Shown here piece by piece: positions 25,033 to 34,801 of a stretch of 52,420 bases of DNA. Position numbers and translations under genes: made by a program. A model generated the notes under the pieces. The model searched no databases. It saw only the letters and a program-made list of their open reading frames with translations, and was not told the DNA's origin. The stretch is from JANNRR01 sp031401675 (GTDB lineage: Bacteria; Pseudomonadota; Alphaproteobacteria; Rhodobacterales; Rhodobacteraceae): NCBI GenBank assembly GCA_031401675.1, contig JANNRR010000054.1, positions 1-52,420 on the forward strand, given 5' to 3'. The stretch's first letter is position 1, and each line of letters opens with the position of its first letter.

Positions 25033-28000
25033 TCATTCTGCGGCGATCCCTTCCAGACGGTCCTCGAGTTCATCGGCGGCGCCGTGCAACGCGGCCAGGG
25101 TGGCGGCGTCGGGGGTCCAGTAGCTGCGCTCGGACGCCTCGATCAGGCGGTTGGCCATGCGGGCAGATGCGACCGGGTTCAGCGCCGCCAGCCGTTTGCG
25201 CGTCGCTTCGTCCAGCACGAAGGTTTCCGACAGCCGCTGATAGACCCAGGGCTCGACCGACTGCGTGGTGGCCGACCAGCCCATGGTGTTGGTCACATGC
25301 GACTCGATCTGCCGCACGCCCTCGGCACCGTGCTTCAGCAGGCCCTCGTAGAATTTCGGATTCAGCACGCGTGAACGGCTTTCCAGCGCGATCTGGTCGC
25401 GCAGGGTACGGACCTTGCCGGTGCCGCGGGTCTGATCGCTGATGTAGACCGGGGTATCGCTGCCGCGCTGGCGTTTGACGGCACGGGCGATGCCGCCCAG
25501 AGTGTCGAAGTAGTGGTCGACCGAAGTCACCCCCAGTTCCACCGATTCCAGGTTCTGATAAGCCAGTTCGACGTTCTTCAGCGCCTTTTGCAGCATGGCG
25601 GCGTTCTTGACGGCTTTGCCGTTGCGGCCATAGGCAAAGCTTTTGCGGGCCTCGTAGGCATCGGCAAGCTCGTCCTCGGCGCCGAAGGCAGAGCTGTCGA
25701 CCAGCTGGTTGACGTTCGAGCCATAGGCACCTTCGGCATTGGAAAACACCCGCAGCGACGCGGTTTCCATGTCGACACCCATCTGTTCGGCATAGGCGAG
25801 CGCATGCGCGCGGACGAAGTTCTGTGACAGCGGTTCGTCGGCAGTGGCGCAAAGCCACGCGGCCTCGGCCAGCATCTTGGTCTGCAAAGGCAGCAGGTCG
25901 CGGAAGATGCCAGACAAGGTCATCAGCACGTCGATGCGCGGGCGGCCAAGCTGGGCCAGCGGGATCAGATCGGCACCGCACAGGCGGCCATAGCTGTCAA
26001 AACGCGGGCGCGCGCCCATCAGCGCCAACGCCTGGGCAATCGGGCCGCCGTCGGATTTGATGTTGTCGGAGCCCCAAAGCACCAGTGCCACCGAGCGCGG
26101 CAGGGTGGGGTGCGCCGCCAGAAGCTTGTCGGCCTGAGCCGCGCCATCGCGCAGCGCGAATTCGGTGGGCATCCGGAAGGGATCGAAGGCATGGATGTTG
26201 CGGCCGGTCGGCAGAATCTGCGGGCTGCGGATCAGATCGCCGCCCGGAACCGGCGTGATGAAGCGGCCAGAGAGGGCGCGCAGCAGGGCCGGGATTTCGC
26301 TGTCTTGCGACAGGTGTGCCTCGATGCGGGCACGGGCGGCAGCGTCCATCGGCGGCAGGAGGTCAAGGTAGTCGGCGCGGGCCTCGGCGCTCATCGGGCG
26401 GCCGACGACGTGCAGGCCGTCGGGGATCAGCGCGCCCTCGGCCTCCAAGAGTTTCAGCCAGAGCGCGGCGGGGGCCTGGCCGCCCATGTCGACGGCTGCG
26501 GCCTGTTCGGCGATCAGGGTTTCCAGATCGGCACGCGCGACCGCAAGCGGGGCCAGGCTGCGCCACCGGGTCAGGCTGTCCTTCAGATCGACCAGACCCT
26601 TGTACAGACCGGCTTGCGCCAGTGGCGGCGTCAGGTGGGTGATGGTGACGGCGTTGGAGCGGCGCTTGGCCAGCGTGGCCTCGGACGGGTTGTTTGCGGC
26701 ATAAAGATAGACGTTCGGCACCTCGCCGATCAGCCGGTCCGGCCAGTCACGGGCGCCAAGGCCGGCCTGTTTGCCCGGCATGAATTCCAGCGCGCCGTGC
26801 ATGCCGAAATGCAGCAGGACATCGGCCTGCCAGGTGTTGCGCAGCCAGATGTAGAATTGGGTAAAGGCGTGGGTCGGGGCAAAGCCGCGTTCGAACAGCA
26901 GCCGCATCGGGTCGCCTTCGTAGCCGAAGGTCGGTTGCAGGCCGACAAAGACATTGCCGAACTGCTTGCCCAGAACAAAGACGTTGCGGCCATCCGACTG
27001 CACCTTGCCGGGAGCCGGGCCCCAGACCGCCTCGATCGCTTTCAGGGGCGGAGTATTGCGCACGATGGTATCGGCATCGACAAAGGCCGCGACATTCGCG
27101 GGCTGGCCGTACATCCCGGCGTTGCCCTGCAATACCTCGGCGCGCAGATCGTCCACGGTTTCGGGCACGTCCAGCGTATAGCCGGCGGCGGCCATGGCGC
27201 GCAGCGTGTTGTGCAGGCTTTCAAAGACGCTGAGATAGGCCGCCGTTCCGGCAGCCCCGGCATTGGGCGGAAAGCCGAATAGCACGATCCCGACCTTTTT
27301 GTCGGCATTACGCCGCTGCCGCAATCTGGCCAATCGCAGGGTCTTTTCGGCCAGAGAGGTGATCCGCTCGTGGCAGGGCGACATCGCCCGGCTTTCAGAA
27401 GCACCCGAGCAGGCATGCGAACAGCCCTGACAGCCATCGAGGCCATGCCGACCGGCAAAGACGGTGGGGTTGGTTGCGCCGTCAATCTCTGGCAGGGCGA
27501 TCAGCATGGTGGTTTCGATCGGGCCAAGGCCTGATCCCGCCGCTGCCCATTGGCCAAGGGTCTGAAACTCCAGCGGATGCGCCGCGATATAGGGCACATC
27601 CAGCGCCGACAGGGCAGCAACCGCCGCCGGGCTGTCGTTGTAGGCCGGGCCGCCGACCAGGCTGAACCCGGTCAGCGACACCAGCGCATCGACCGAGGTG
27701 CCGCGCGCGGTCTGAAAATAGGCGCTGATCGCCGGCCGACCATCCAGCCCGCCGGCAAAGGCCGGGATGCAGGCAATGCCCCGCGCCTCGAACGCCGCGA
27801 TCACCGCGTCGTAATGCGCGGTGTCGGACGCCAGCACGTAGGAGCGCAGCATCAGAAGGCCGACCGTCACCTTGGCCCCGGCCGGGCGCGGCAGGTCGGC
27901 CAGGGTTGTGGTGATGCGGTTGGCAAGTGCCGGGTGATACAGCCCGACATCGGGATAATCGACCGGGGCCTTTGCGGTGGCACCGCGCCAGTCCTTGCGG

Positions 28001-28602
28001 GTCGAATAGCGCCCGATCAGGAACCGGATCATCTGTTCGATGTTGTCGTCGGACCCACCCAGCCAGTACTGCATCGACAGGAACCAGGCCCGCAGATCCT
28101 GCGCCTTGCCCGGAATCCAGCGCAGGATTTTAGGCAGGCGGCGCAGCATCGACATCTGCTTTTCGCCGGAATTGGCCGAGGTTTTCGCGCTGGGTTTCAG
28201 CTTCTTCAGCAAAGCCATCGCCGCCGAAGCCGGGCGCGACATATCCAGATCGCCCATCTTGGTCAGCTTGACGATGGCGCTGTCGGCGATCAGGCCGACA
28301 AAAGCATCGGCCCGGGCCCGGGCTTCAGTCAGGTCGGGCAGGATGGCGGTAATGTGTTCCTCGATGAAGATCAGGTTGGCGACGACAATGTCTGCGCTGG
28401 CAAGCGCTGTCTTGCAGCGGGCAAGGGCGGCGGGGTTTTCGGACCATTCGGCAGCGGCGTGGATACTGACGCTCAGGCCGGGAAAGTCGCGGGCCAGGCG
28501 CGGCGCGATGCGGGCGGCAGGGCCGGCGGCGTGCTGGTCGAGCGTGACCACAACGATGTTGTAGCCGACCCTTGTTCCGGTGAGCGGGGCATCAGCGCGC
28601 AT
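25033..28602 (-). CDS. bchH: magnesium chelatase subunit H
   Basis: The large porphyrin-binding subunit that inserts Mg2+ into protoporphyrin IX, together with BchI and BchD (expected outside the window). It has 1189 residues, the normal length, in one uninterrupted frame. Recognisable stretches are LLHFGMHGALEFMPGKQ (conserved HGxxEF region) and FAYGRNGKAVKNAAM. The ATG at 28602 overlaps the bchB 3' end by 11 bases. It is the longest gene in the window. Confidence 0.98.
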   Translation of the reverse strand: MRADAPLTGTRVGYNIVVVTLDQHAAGPAARIAPRLARDFPGLSVSIHAAAEWSENPAALARCKTALASADIVVANLIFIEEHITAILPDLTEARARADAFVGLIADSAIVKLTKMGDLDMSRPASAAMALLKKLKPSAKTSANSGEKQMSMLRRLPKILRWIPGKAQDLRAWFLSMQYWLGGSDDNIEQMIRFLIGRYSTRKDWRGATAKAPVDYPDVGLYHPALANRITTTLADLPRPAGAKVTVGLLMLRSYVLASDTAHYDAVIAAFEARGIACIPAFAGGLDGRPAISAYFQTARGTSVDALVSLTGFSLVGGPAYNDSPAAVAALSALDVPYIAAHPLEFQTLGQWAAAGSGLGPIETTMLIALPEIDGATNPTVFAGRHGLDGCQGCSHACSGASESRAMSPCHERITSLAEKTLRLARLRQRRNADKKVGIVLFGFPPNAGAAGTAAYLSVFESLHNTLRAMAAAGYTLDVPETVDDLRAEVLQGNAGMYGQPANVAAFVDADTIVRNTPPLKAIEAVWGPAPGKVQSDGRNVFVLGKQFGNVFVGLQPTFGYEGDPMRLLFERGFAPTHAFTQFYIWLRNTWQADVLLHFGMHGALEFMPGKQAGLGARDWPDRLIGEVPNVYLYAANNPSEATLAKRRSNAVTITHLTPPLAQAGLYKGLVDLKDSLTRWRSLAPLAVARADLETLIAEQAAAVDMGGQAPAALWLKLLEAEGALIPDGLHVVGRPMSAEARADYLDLLPPMDAAARARIEAHLSQDSEIPALLRALSGRFITPVPGGDLIRSPQILPTGRNIHAFDPFRMPTEFALRDGAAQADKLLAAHPTLPRSVALVLWGSDNIKSDGGPIAQALALMGARPRFDSYGRLCGADLIPLAQLGRPRIDVLMTLSGIFRDLLPLQTKMLAEAAWLCATADEPLSQNFVRAHALAYAEQMGVDMETASLRVFSNAEGAYGSNVNQLVDSSAFGAEDELADAYEARKSFAYGRNGKAVKNAAMLQKALKNVELAYQNLESVELGVTSVDHYFDTLGGIARAVKRQRGSDTPVYISDQTRGTGKVRTLRDQIALESRSRVLNPKFYEGLLKHGAEGVRQIESHVTNTMGWSATTQSVEPWVYQRLSETFVLDEATRKRLAALNPVASARMANRLIEASERSYWTPDAATLAALHGAADELEDRLEGIAAE

Positions 28603-30191
28603 AATGGGCCTTTGCCTCGTACAGGGTTTCGACGGAAATGGCGGTGACTCCCTTGCCCTCGGCATATTTTTCGGTGTTGCGGCGGGCCTTGCCGCGGACG
28701 AAGAACGGGATCTTGCGCAGCTCGTTTTCGGCATCCGACAGCCAGATGATCTGGGCGCTGTCGACCGGGGCGGCCGGTGTGGCCGGTGCTGCCGGTGCAG
28801 GCACGGCGACCTCGGGGGGGCATCGAGCCCCCGTCGGCCGCGGCCGCAGCGGCGGCTTCGGTCCGCGCGACGCGGGCGACATGCTGGCCGCCATGGTGCG
28901 AGGCACCCGCCGCATCATGAAACTCGAAGTCGTCGCGGAACATGTGCAGCAGATGTTCCTCCAGGCCCATCACCAGCGGATGAACCCAGGTGTCAAAGAT
29001 CACGTTCGCGCCTTCCCAGCCCATCTGCGGGGAATAGCGCGCCGGGAAATCCTGTACATGCACCGGGGCAGAGATCACGGCGCAGGGGATGCCAAGGCGC
29101 TTGCCGATGTGGCGTTCCATCTGGGTGCCGAGGATCAGCTCGGGTTGCAGGGCGGCGATTGCGGCTTCGACTTCCAGATAGTCGTCGGTGATCAGCGCCT
29201 CGACGCCGTAGTCCTTTGCCAGTTGGCGGATGGGCCGGGCCATTTCACGGTTGAAGCAGCCAAGGCCCGCCACCTCGAACCCCATTTCGTCGCGGGCTAT
29301 GCGGGCGGCGGCGGCGACATGGGTGCCGTCGCCGAACAGGAACACGCGCTTGCCGGTCAGGTAGGTGCTGTCGACCGAGCGGGTCCACCACAGCAGGCGC
29401 AGGCGCGAGGTGTCGGCCTTTACCGGCAAGCCGGTGATCTCCGCCACCTCTGCAAGGAAGTCGCGGGTGGCACCGACGCCGATCGGCACGGTTTTGGTGT
29501 AGGGCTGCCGGAACTCACGCTCCAGCCAGCGGGCGGCGGATTCGGCGTGTTCGGGGTACATCAGCACGTTGAAATGCGCGGCCCCAAGGCGGGCGATGTC
29601 GGACGGGCGGGCACCCATCGGGGCCACGACGTTGAGCGCAACCCCCATGTCCGACAACAGCCGGGTCAGTTCGGTGATGTCGTCGCGGTGACGGAAACCC
29701 AGCGCGGTCGGGCCGATCAGGTTGGCGGTGACCGGTTCGGTTCTGGCCACGGGTTTGGCCAGATGCCGGACGATCTGAAGAAAGGTCTCGTCGGTGCCGA
29801 AGCCTTCCTTGCGCTGATAGCTTGGCAGGTCCAGCGGGATGACCGGCAGGTCAAGCCCCATACTTTCGGCCAGGCCGGCCGGATCGTCCTGAATCAGTTC
29901 GGCAGTGCAGGAGGCCCCGACGATCAGCGCCTCGGGCCTGAAAAGCTCCACCGCATCCCGACAGGCGGTCTTGAACAGGGTGGCGGTGTCGCCGCCAAGG
30001 TCGCGGGCCTGAAAGGTGGTGTAGGTTACCGGCGGGCGGTGGTCGCGGCGTTCGATCATGGTGAACAGCAAGTCGGCGTAGGTGTCGCCCTGCGGCGCAT
30101 GCAGAACGTAGTGCAAGCCCTTCATCGCGGTCGCGACCCGCATGGCCCCGACATGGGGCGGGCCTTCGTAGGTCCAGAGCGTCAGCTTCAT
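28592..30191 (-). CDS. bchB: light-independent protochlorophyllide reductase subunit B, frameshifted
   Basis: NifK-like catalytic subunit pairing with BchN. From the ATG at 30191 the protein is normal (MKLTLWTYEGPPHVG), with D36 as the unusual aspartate cluster ligand and ASCTAELIQDD further on. After about 456 codons the frame is lost at a run of seven C (minus strand; 28814-28820). The correct C-terminal domain (IIWLSDAENELRKIPFFVRG) continues in another frame to the stop at 28592. Removing one C restores a full-length BchB of about 532 residues. A base-calling error is likelier than decay, since all neighbours are intact, but a real mutation or slippage is possible. Confidence 0.9.
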
Positions 30192-31480
30192 TCGGCGGCC
30201 TCCAGCTGCGGGGCCAAAGGGGCCAGCAGGGCGCGGCGGCGCAGGGGCCGGGCGAACAGGGCGGCAAGGTCGCCGGCCTGTTCGTAGAAATGGACGGGCG
30301 TGAACACCAGTTCGATCGCCCATTTGGTGGCCATGCCCTCGGCCTCCAGCGGATTCGCCAGTCCAAGACCGCACACCGTCAGATCGGCGCGGGCGGAGCG
30401 GGCGCGGGCCAGCTGGCGGTCGACGTCCTGGCCTTCCGAGATCACCGGGCCGGCGGCCAGCAGCGCCAGATCGGGGGCCAGCAGGTCGCGGTGCAGATAG
30501 GGAGTGCCGACCTCGATGGCGGTCATGCCGCATTCGCGGGTCAGAAAGCGGGCAAGCGGGATTTCAAGCTGGCTGTCGGGAAAGAAAAAGATCGACTTGC
30601 CGGAAAGGGTTGTTGCCGCCGCTGCCACGGCCTTTTCCGCGCGGGCACGGGGGGCGGCGGTGACAGCCTCGAACAGCGCCTGCGGTACGCCGAATTCGGT
30701 CGCAATGGCTTGCAGCCACAGCGTTGTCCCCTCGGCCCCGAACGGGAACGGCGCCGGGATATGGCGCGCACCCCTGCGGATCAGCGCGGCCTGGGTGTCG
30801 CCAAGGAAGGGTTGAACCAGCGCGAACACCGTGCCCGCGCCGATTCCGGGGGCATCGGCAGCGCGGCGGGCGGGCAGGCAGCGCACCGGGGTAATGCCCA
30901 TGGCGGCCAGAAGTGCCAAAGCCTGATCCTCGACCACATCGGGCAAGGCCCCGACGATCAACAAGGCGCGGGCAGCGGTTTCCGGCAGGGCCGGGACCAT
31001 CGCGGCCAGGCAGGCATCCTCGCCTTGGGTAAAGGTGGTCTCGATTCCCGAGCCGGAATAGTTCAGCACCCGGACATGCGGCGCGTGTGCCGCGCTCATC
31101 CGTTCGGCGGCGCGGTGCAGGTCTAGTTTGATCACTTCCGACGGGCAGGATCCGACCAGAAACAGCTGCCGGATGTCGGGGCGGCGTGCCAGCAGGCGGG
31201 CTACTTCCCGGTCCAGTTCGGCCTGGGCATCGACCAGCCCGGCGAGGTCCTTTTCTTCCAGGATGGCCGTGCCAAAACGCGGCTCTGCAAATATCATCAC
31301 TCCGGCGGCCGACTGCAGCAGATGCGCACAGGTACGGCTGCCCACCACCAGAAAGAAGGCGTCCTGCATCTTGCGGTGCAGCCAGATGATTCCCGTCAGG
31401 CCGCAAAACACCTCGCGCTGGCCGCGCTCTTTCAGGATCGGAGTGTCGGTACAGCCTTGCGCGGGAAGCGGCTGGTTCAT
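30188..31480 (-). CDS. bchN: light-independent protochlorophyllide reductase subunit N
   Basis: NifD-like catalytic subunit. It has 430 residues with cluster ligands C26 (FCGLTG), C51 (SRTCAHL) and C112 (GSCPSEV), the same positions as in known BchN. The start overlaps bchF by 4 bases and the stop overlaps bchB by 4 bases. Confidence 0.97.
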   Translation of the reverse strand: MNQPLPAQGCTDTPILKERGQREVFCGLTGIIWLHRKMQDAFFLVVGSRTCAHLLQSAAGVMIFAEPRFGTAILEEKDLAGLVDAQAELDREVARLLARRPDIRQLFLVGSCPSEVIKLDLHRAAERMSAAHAPHVRVLNYSGSGIETTFTQGEDACLAAMVPALPETAARALLIVGALPDVVEDQALALLAAMGITPVRCLPARRAADAPGIGAGTVFALVQPFLGDTQAALIRRGARHIPAPFPFGAEGTTLWLQAIATEFGVPQALFEAVTAAPRARAEKAVAAAATTLSGKSIFFFPDSQLEIPLARFLTRECGMTAIEVGTPYLHRDLLAPDLALLAAGPVISEGQDVDRQLARARSARADLTVCGLGLANPLEAEGMATKWAIELVFTPVHFYEQAGDLAALFARPLRRRALLAPLAPQLEAAE

Positions 31481-31965
31481 GCCTGCACCGCCGCATCCAG
31501 CCGGGCCAGGCGCAGCTTGCGAAGGAATTGCGCCGCGTTGATCGCGTAGGTCAGGTAGGCCGCAAGCGCCAGGACCATCAGACCCACAGGCAGCAGGGCG
31601 CCGGTCCAAAGGGCCAGAATGTAAGCAGAATGCAGCGCGATGACGGCAAAGCTGAACACATCTTCCCAGAAGAAGGCGGGGGCCAGAAGGTATTGGCCAA
31701 ACACCACCTTTTCCCAGATCGCACCGGTGACCATGATCAGGTAGAGAAAGCCGGTTTTCACCACCACAGAAATTGTGGCCGCCTCGTACCCGGCACCCGT
31801 GGCCAGATAGCGCACCACCAGAACCAGCGAGACTGCAAAGGCCAGGAACTGCAATGGCGCCAGAATTCCCTGTACCAGGGTCCAACCGGTCGCGTCGCGC
31901 CGCGCGCGTTCCGCCGCAGTGTAAAGCGGGGCCCGGACAGGTTGAGTGTGGCGATTCTTTGGCAT
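31477..31965 (-). CDS. bchF: 3-vinyl bacteriochlorophyllide hydratase
   Basis: Hydrates the C3 vinyl group to hydroxyethyl ahead of BchC. It is a 162-residue membrane protein with about four hydrophobic segments, including VVFGQYLLAPAFFWEDVFS, a conserved BchF region. The ATG at 31965 (MPKNRHTQP) is preferred. An in-frame TTG at 31983 would add six residues. It heads the bchFNBHLM-puh operon behind a PpsR-type box. Confidence 0.93.
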   Translation of the reverse strand: MPKNRHTQPVRAPLYTAAERARRDATGWTLVQGILAPLQFLAFAVSLVLVVRYLATGAGYEAATISVVVKTGFLYLIMVTGAIWEKVVFGQYLLAPAFFWEDVFSFAVIALHSAYILALWTGALLPVGLMVLALAAYLTYAINAAQFLRKLRLARLDAAVQA

Positions 31966-32022
31966 CGACTTGCTTTCAGGCAACGTGTCCTGACCGCAAT
32001 TCTAGCCCCGTGATTCCAAAGG

Positions 32023-32040
32023 TGTCAATCAGAACTTACA
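32023..32040. promoter_or_regulatory. PpsR/CrtJ-type box, bchF side
   Basis: TGTCAATCAGAACTTACA fits TGT-N12-ACA exactly and ends 58 bases from the bchF ATG. A further ACA half-site at 32053-32055 is 15 bases beyond, so a degenerate second box is possible. Confidence 0.8.
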
Positions 32041-32166
32041 CTATTTAAGTTGACACTTGTTGCGCTCATGGCCCCGAAATGACCAACTCTGCGACATAAC
32101 GGGCAAAGTATTGCTATTTAACATCAGGTACTTGCATAGATAGTGCCCGGTGATTACCATGCGAAG

Positions 32167-32184
32167 TGTCATTTTTCTTTGACA
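32167..32184. promoter_or_regulatory. PpsR/CrtJ-type box, ppaA side
   Basis: TGTCATTTTTCTTTGACA fits TGT-N12-ACA exactly and includes a TTGACA-like end (TTTGACA). It is about 100 bases upstream of ppaA, so PpsR could repress its own co-regulator. Confidence 0.8.
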
Positions 32185-32285
32185 ATGTTGCAAACCTAAG
32201 GGAAAGTTACCTGCAAGGATGACCCCGATCGTGCTGAAAGACTCATGCGGCGGTTGCGCGGGTGGCCCTGGGGGGAGCCGGTCGG

Positions 32286-33077
32286 ATGCAGGAAACTCGG
32301 GACCGGGATCAAAGTCGCATTGCCGGAAAAGATGCGGCCGGGGTGATCTATTTCGCGTCTCAGGTCGTGTCTCTGCTGGCGGGTCGCAATGCCAAACTGG
32401 ACAGCGAACTGCGCGAGCCGGTGATTTCAGGCCTGGTGTCGGCATCGCTTTCCGGGACCAAGGACGCCTTTGCCGAACTGCTGACCGAGGTGCGCCGTTC
32501 TCGGATCAGTCTGGCGGCACTGGCCGATCTGTATATCCCCGAAGCAGCGCGGCGCATGGGGACATCCTGGGACGAAGATCAGATGTCATGGATGGATGTG
32601 TCGATTGGCGTGGCCCGGATGCAGAGCCTGCTGCGCGAGGTTGGCGCGGCCTGGGTGGCGGATCAGGCCGGCGATACCGGGCATGGTACGGTGTTGCTGA
32701 TCGTGCCGGACCGCGAGCAGCATACGCTGGGACCGATGGTGGCGATGGGTCAGATGCGGCGCTACGGTGTTTCGGTCTGCCTGCGGATTGCGCCAAGCTT
32801 CGACGAATTGCGCACTCTGATGGCGGCGCGGCAGTTCGATGGGGTTCTGATCTCTGTTGCGACAAAGGAGAAGCTGGAGTCGGTTGCAAAGACAGTTCAA
32901 TTTCTGAAAACCCTGATGAGCAAACCCACTCCGATCGTGGTGGGGGGCGCAGTAATGGCAAAAGTAGAGGATCCCGCATCATGCACGGGAGCTGATTTTT
33001 CCTCCAATGACATCGGTGCCGCGCTTGAAGTTATTGGCCTCAAGTTCGATGCCTTCTGCGTGCTGAAGCGCGCGTAA
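32286..33077 (+). CDS. ppaA: PpaA/AerR, cobalamin-binding photosynthesis regulator
   Basis: A 263-residue B12-binding-domain regulator that modulates PpsR/CrtJ in response to light and oxygen. The N-terminal half is helical (AALADLYIPEAARRMGTSW). The C-terminal half is Rossmann-like and contains E144-Q-H146-T-L-G149, the E-x-H-x-x-G motif whose His can ligate cobalt. The ATG at 32286 has GGGGGGAG upstream; a GTG at 32262 is less likely. It sits directly upstream of ppsR, as in Rhodobacter. Confidence 0.92.
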   Translation: MQETRDRDQSRIAGKDAAGVIYFASQVVSLLAGRNAKLDSELREPVISGLVSASLSGTKDAFAELLTEVRRSRISLAALADLYIPEAARRMGTSWDEDQMSWMDVSIGVARMQSLLREVGAAWVADQAGDTGHGTVLLIVPDREQHTLGPMVAMGQMRRYGVSVCLRIAPSFDELRTLMAARQFDGVLISVATKEKLESVAKTVQFLKTLMSKPTPIVVGGAVMAKVEDPASCTGADFSSNDIGAALEVIGLKFDAFCVLKRA

Positions 33078-33127
33078 CCAACCGCTGTCCCGACAAGACG
33101 GGTGGGCGGCAAAAGTGGCAAATTCCA

Positions 33128-34543
33128 GTGAACACTGATTCCAAGCACTTTCTGGCGGGCATGTCGATGCCGCTGATCGATCCGGCACTATTGTCCGAGA
33201 TCGTGTCAACAGCGGCGGACATTTCCTTGCTGGTCGCGCATGAAGGCCGTGTAACGGCGCTTACGGTCAATCCGCATCACCCGGCCTTTGGCCAGCTGGA
33301 GGGCTGGGTCGGCCGGCACATGTCCGAAGTCGTTACCGAAGAAAGCTACGAGAAATTCACCAGGCGGATGGAAGCCCTTGCCAAGCCGGGGTCGCGTTCG
33401 CTGTCGTTGGAGATCAACCATACCGACAATGCGATCTGGGAATTTCCGGTTCGCTACACGATGCACGCCCTTGGCAGCGACAAGTCGGTGCTGATGCTGG
33501 GCCGCGACATGCGCGCCATTGCCGAAATGCAGCAACAGCTGGTCATGGCGCAGATCGCGCTGGAACGGGATTATGAATCCCAGCGCGAGATGGACACGCG
33601 CTACCGGGTGCTGATGGAGGCCACGCGCGACGCCGTGGTGTTGCTGGCGATGAACAACGGCCGGATTGCCGATCTGAACGCGGCGGCGGCGGTGATGCTG
33701 GGCGGCTCGCGGCAGGATTTTCTGGGTGGCGCGATTGCACAGGAATTCGAGGGACGACGGCGGAGCGAGTTCCTGGAAGCACTGACCAACATAGCCTCTG
33801 CCGACGGCGTCAGCCCGGTCGAACTGGTCGCCCGGCGGTCGCAACGAAAACTGCGGGTGACCCCCAAGCTGTTTCGGGCGGCAGGTGAGCGTCTGATGCT
33901 CTGCCGGCTTGAAGCGCCGGAGCAAGTCGGCATGACCTACAGCGAGACCAACGAGAATCTGGAGCGGCTGTTCCACGAAGGCGTCGATGCCATGGTGTTT
34001 CTTGATCAGGACGGACTTATCACCACCGGCAACGATGCGTTCCTGAAGCTGACCGACAGCACGCATCTGTCGAGCGTTCGCGGCCGGTCGATGGCCGATT
34101 TTCTGGCGCGCGGCTCTGTGGATCTGCGGGTTCTCTTGGACAATGCCAGACGGTCCCGGCAGTTGCGGCTCTATGCAACCAAGATCCAGAGCGAATTCGA
34201 CGGCCAGACGTCGGTCGAGATTTCGGCCACCTATCTGAATGATCGGCCGAAATCGGGCTTTGGCATGGTGATCCGCGATGCCAGCCGCACCGAAATGCAG
34301 CGCCGTCCGGGCTATTCCGGCGGCGACGAGGGCATGCGCGGTGTCATGGAACTGGTCGGGTCCTCGACCTTGAAGGACATCGTGGCCGAGACCACCGACG
34401 TGGTCGAGAAGATGTGCATTCAGACCGCCGTCGACCTGACGCGCAACAACCGGGTTGCGGCGGCAGAAATGCTGGGACTGTCGCGGCAGTCGCTTTATGT
34501 GAAGCTGCGAAAGTTCGGGCTGTTGAGCAAGGACGACGAGTAG
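33128..34543 (+). CDS. ppsR: transcriptional repressor PpsR (CrtJ)
   Basis: Aerobic repressor of bch, crt and puc genes. It has 471 residues: an N-terminal PAS region, a coiled linker (about 130-155), two further PAS domains (about 155-265 and 275-390), and a C-terminal Fis-type helix-turn-helix (AAEMLGLSRQSLYVKLRKFG). Both redox cysteines seem to be kept: C259 (LMLCRLE) before the last PAS domain and C430 (EKMCIQT) beside the HTH. The GTG at 33128 is the longest sensible start; an ATG at 33161 is possible. A terminator follows. Confidence 0.95.
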   Translation: MNTDSKHFLAGMSMPLIDPALLSEIVSTAADISLLVAHEGRVTALTVNPHHPAFGQLEGWVGRHMSEVVTEESYEKFTRRMEALAKPGSRSLSLEINHTDNAIWEFPVRYTMHALGSDKSVLMLGRDMRAIAEMQQQLVMAQIALERDYESQREMDTRYRVLMEATRDAVVLLAMNNGRIADLNAAAAVMLGGSRQDFLGGAIAQEFEGRRRSEFLEALTNIASADGVSPVELVARRSQRKLRVTPKLFRAAGERLMLCRLEAPEQVGMTYSETNENLERLFHEGVDAMVFLDQDGLITTGNDAFLKLTDSTHLSSVRGRSMADFLARGSVDLRVLLDNARRSRQLRLYATKIQSEFDGQTSVEISATYLNDRPKSGFGMVIRDASRTEMQRRPGYSGGDEGMRGVMELVGSSTLKDIVAETTDVVEKMCIQTAVDLTRNNRVAAAEMLGLSRQSLYVKLRKFGLLSKDDE

Positions 34544-34571
34544 CATCTGGGGCATGACTTGTTCGGCAACG

Positions 34572-34594
34572 GCGCCCGCTGGTCGGGCGCTTTT
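34572..34594 (+). terminator. rho-independent terminator after ppsR
   Basis: GCGCCCG (34572-34578) pairs with CGGGCGC (34584-34590) around a 5-base loop, followed by TTTT. It lies 28 bases past the ppsR stop and separates it from bchG. Confidence 0.75.
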
Positions 34595-34782
34595 CGCATT
34601 CTTGTCCTTCGTGCTCTGGCGCAAGTTTGCGCAACGTCAAGCCGCGAGGGTGAAAAAAGCGTCGTTCCTGCAGATATCTGCAGGAGCGCCAGGCTGGTTC
34701 GTCGTGCCCGTGCCGCTTGCCATTTCCAACGCCGCTTCATACGGCGGCGAAACTGAAACTCAAAACTTGCGCGACTCGAAAA

Positions 34783-34800
34783 CGTAATGTTAAGTTGACA
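34783..34800. promoter_or_regulatory. degenerate PpsR-like box before bchG
   Basis: The 18-mer ending TTAAGTTGACA reads CGT-N12-ACA, one base off TGT-N12-ACA. It shares TTAAGTTGACAC with the bchF-ppaA gap. It ends one base before the bchG ATG, so it may be an operator, a -35 element, or both. Confidence 0.4.
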
Positions 34801-34801
34801 C

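Larger units (their letters stand above)
31966..32285. promoter_or_regulatory. divergent regulatory gap bchF / ppaA
   Basis: A 320-base AT-richer gap between divergent transcripts. It contains one perfect PpsR-type box near each gene (32023-32040 and 32167-32184). A lone TTAAGTTGACAC element at 32045-32056 recurs upstream of bchG. No convincing short gene is visible. Confidence 0.75.
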
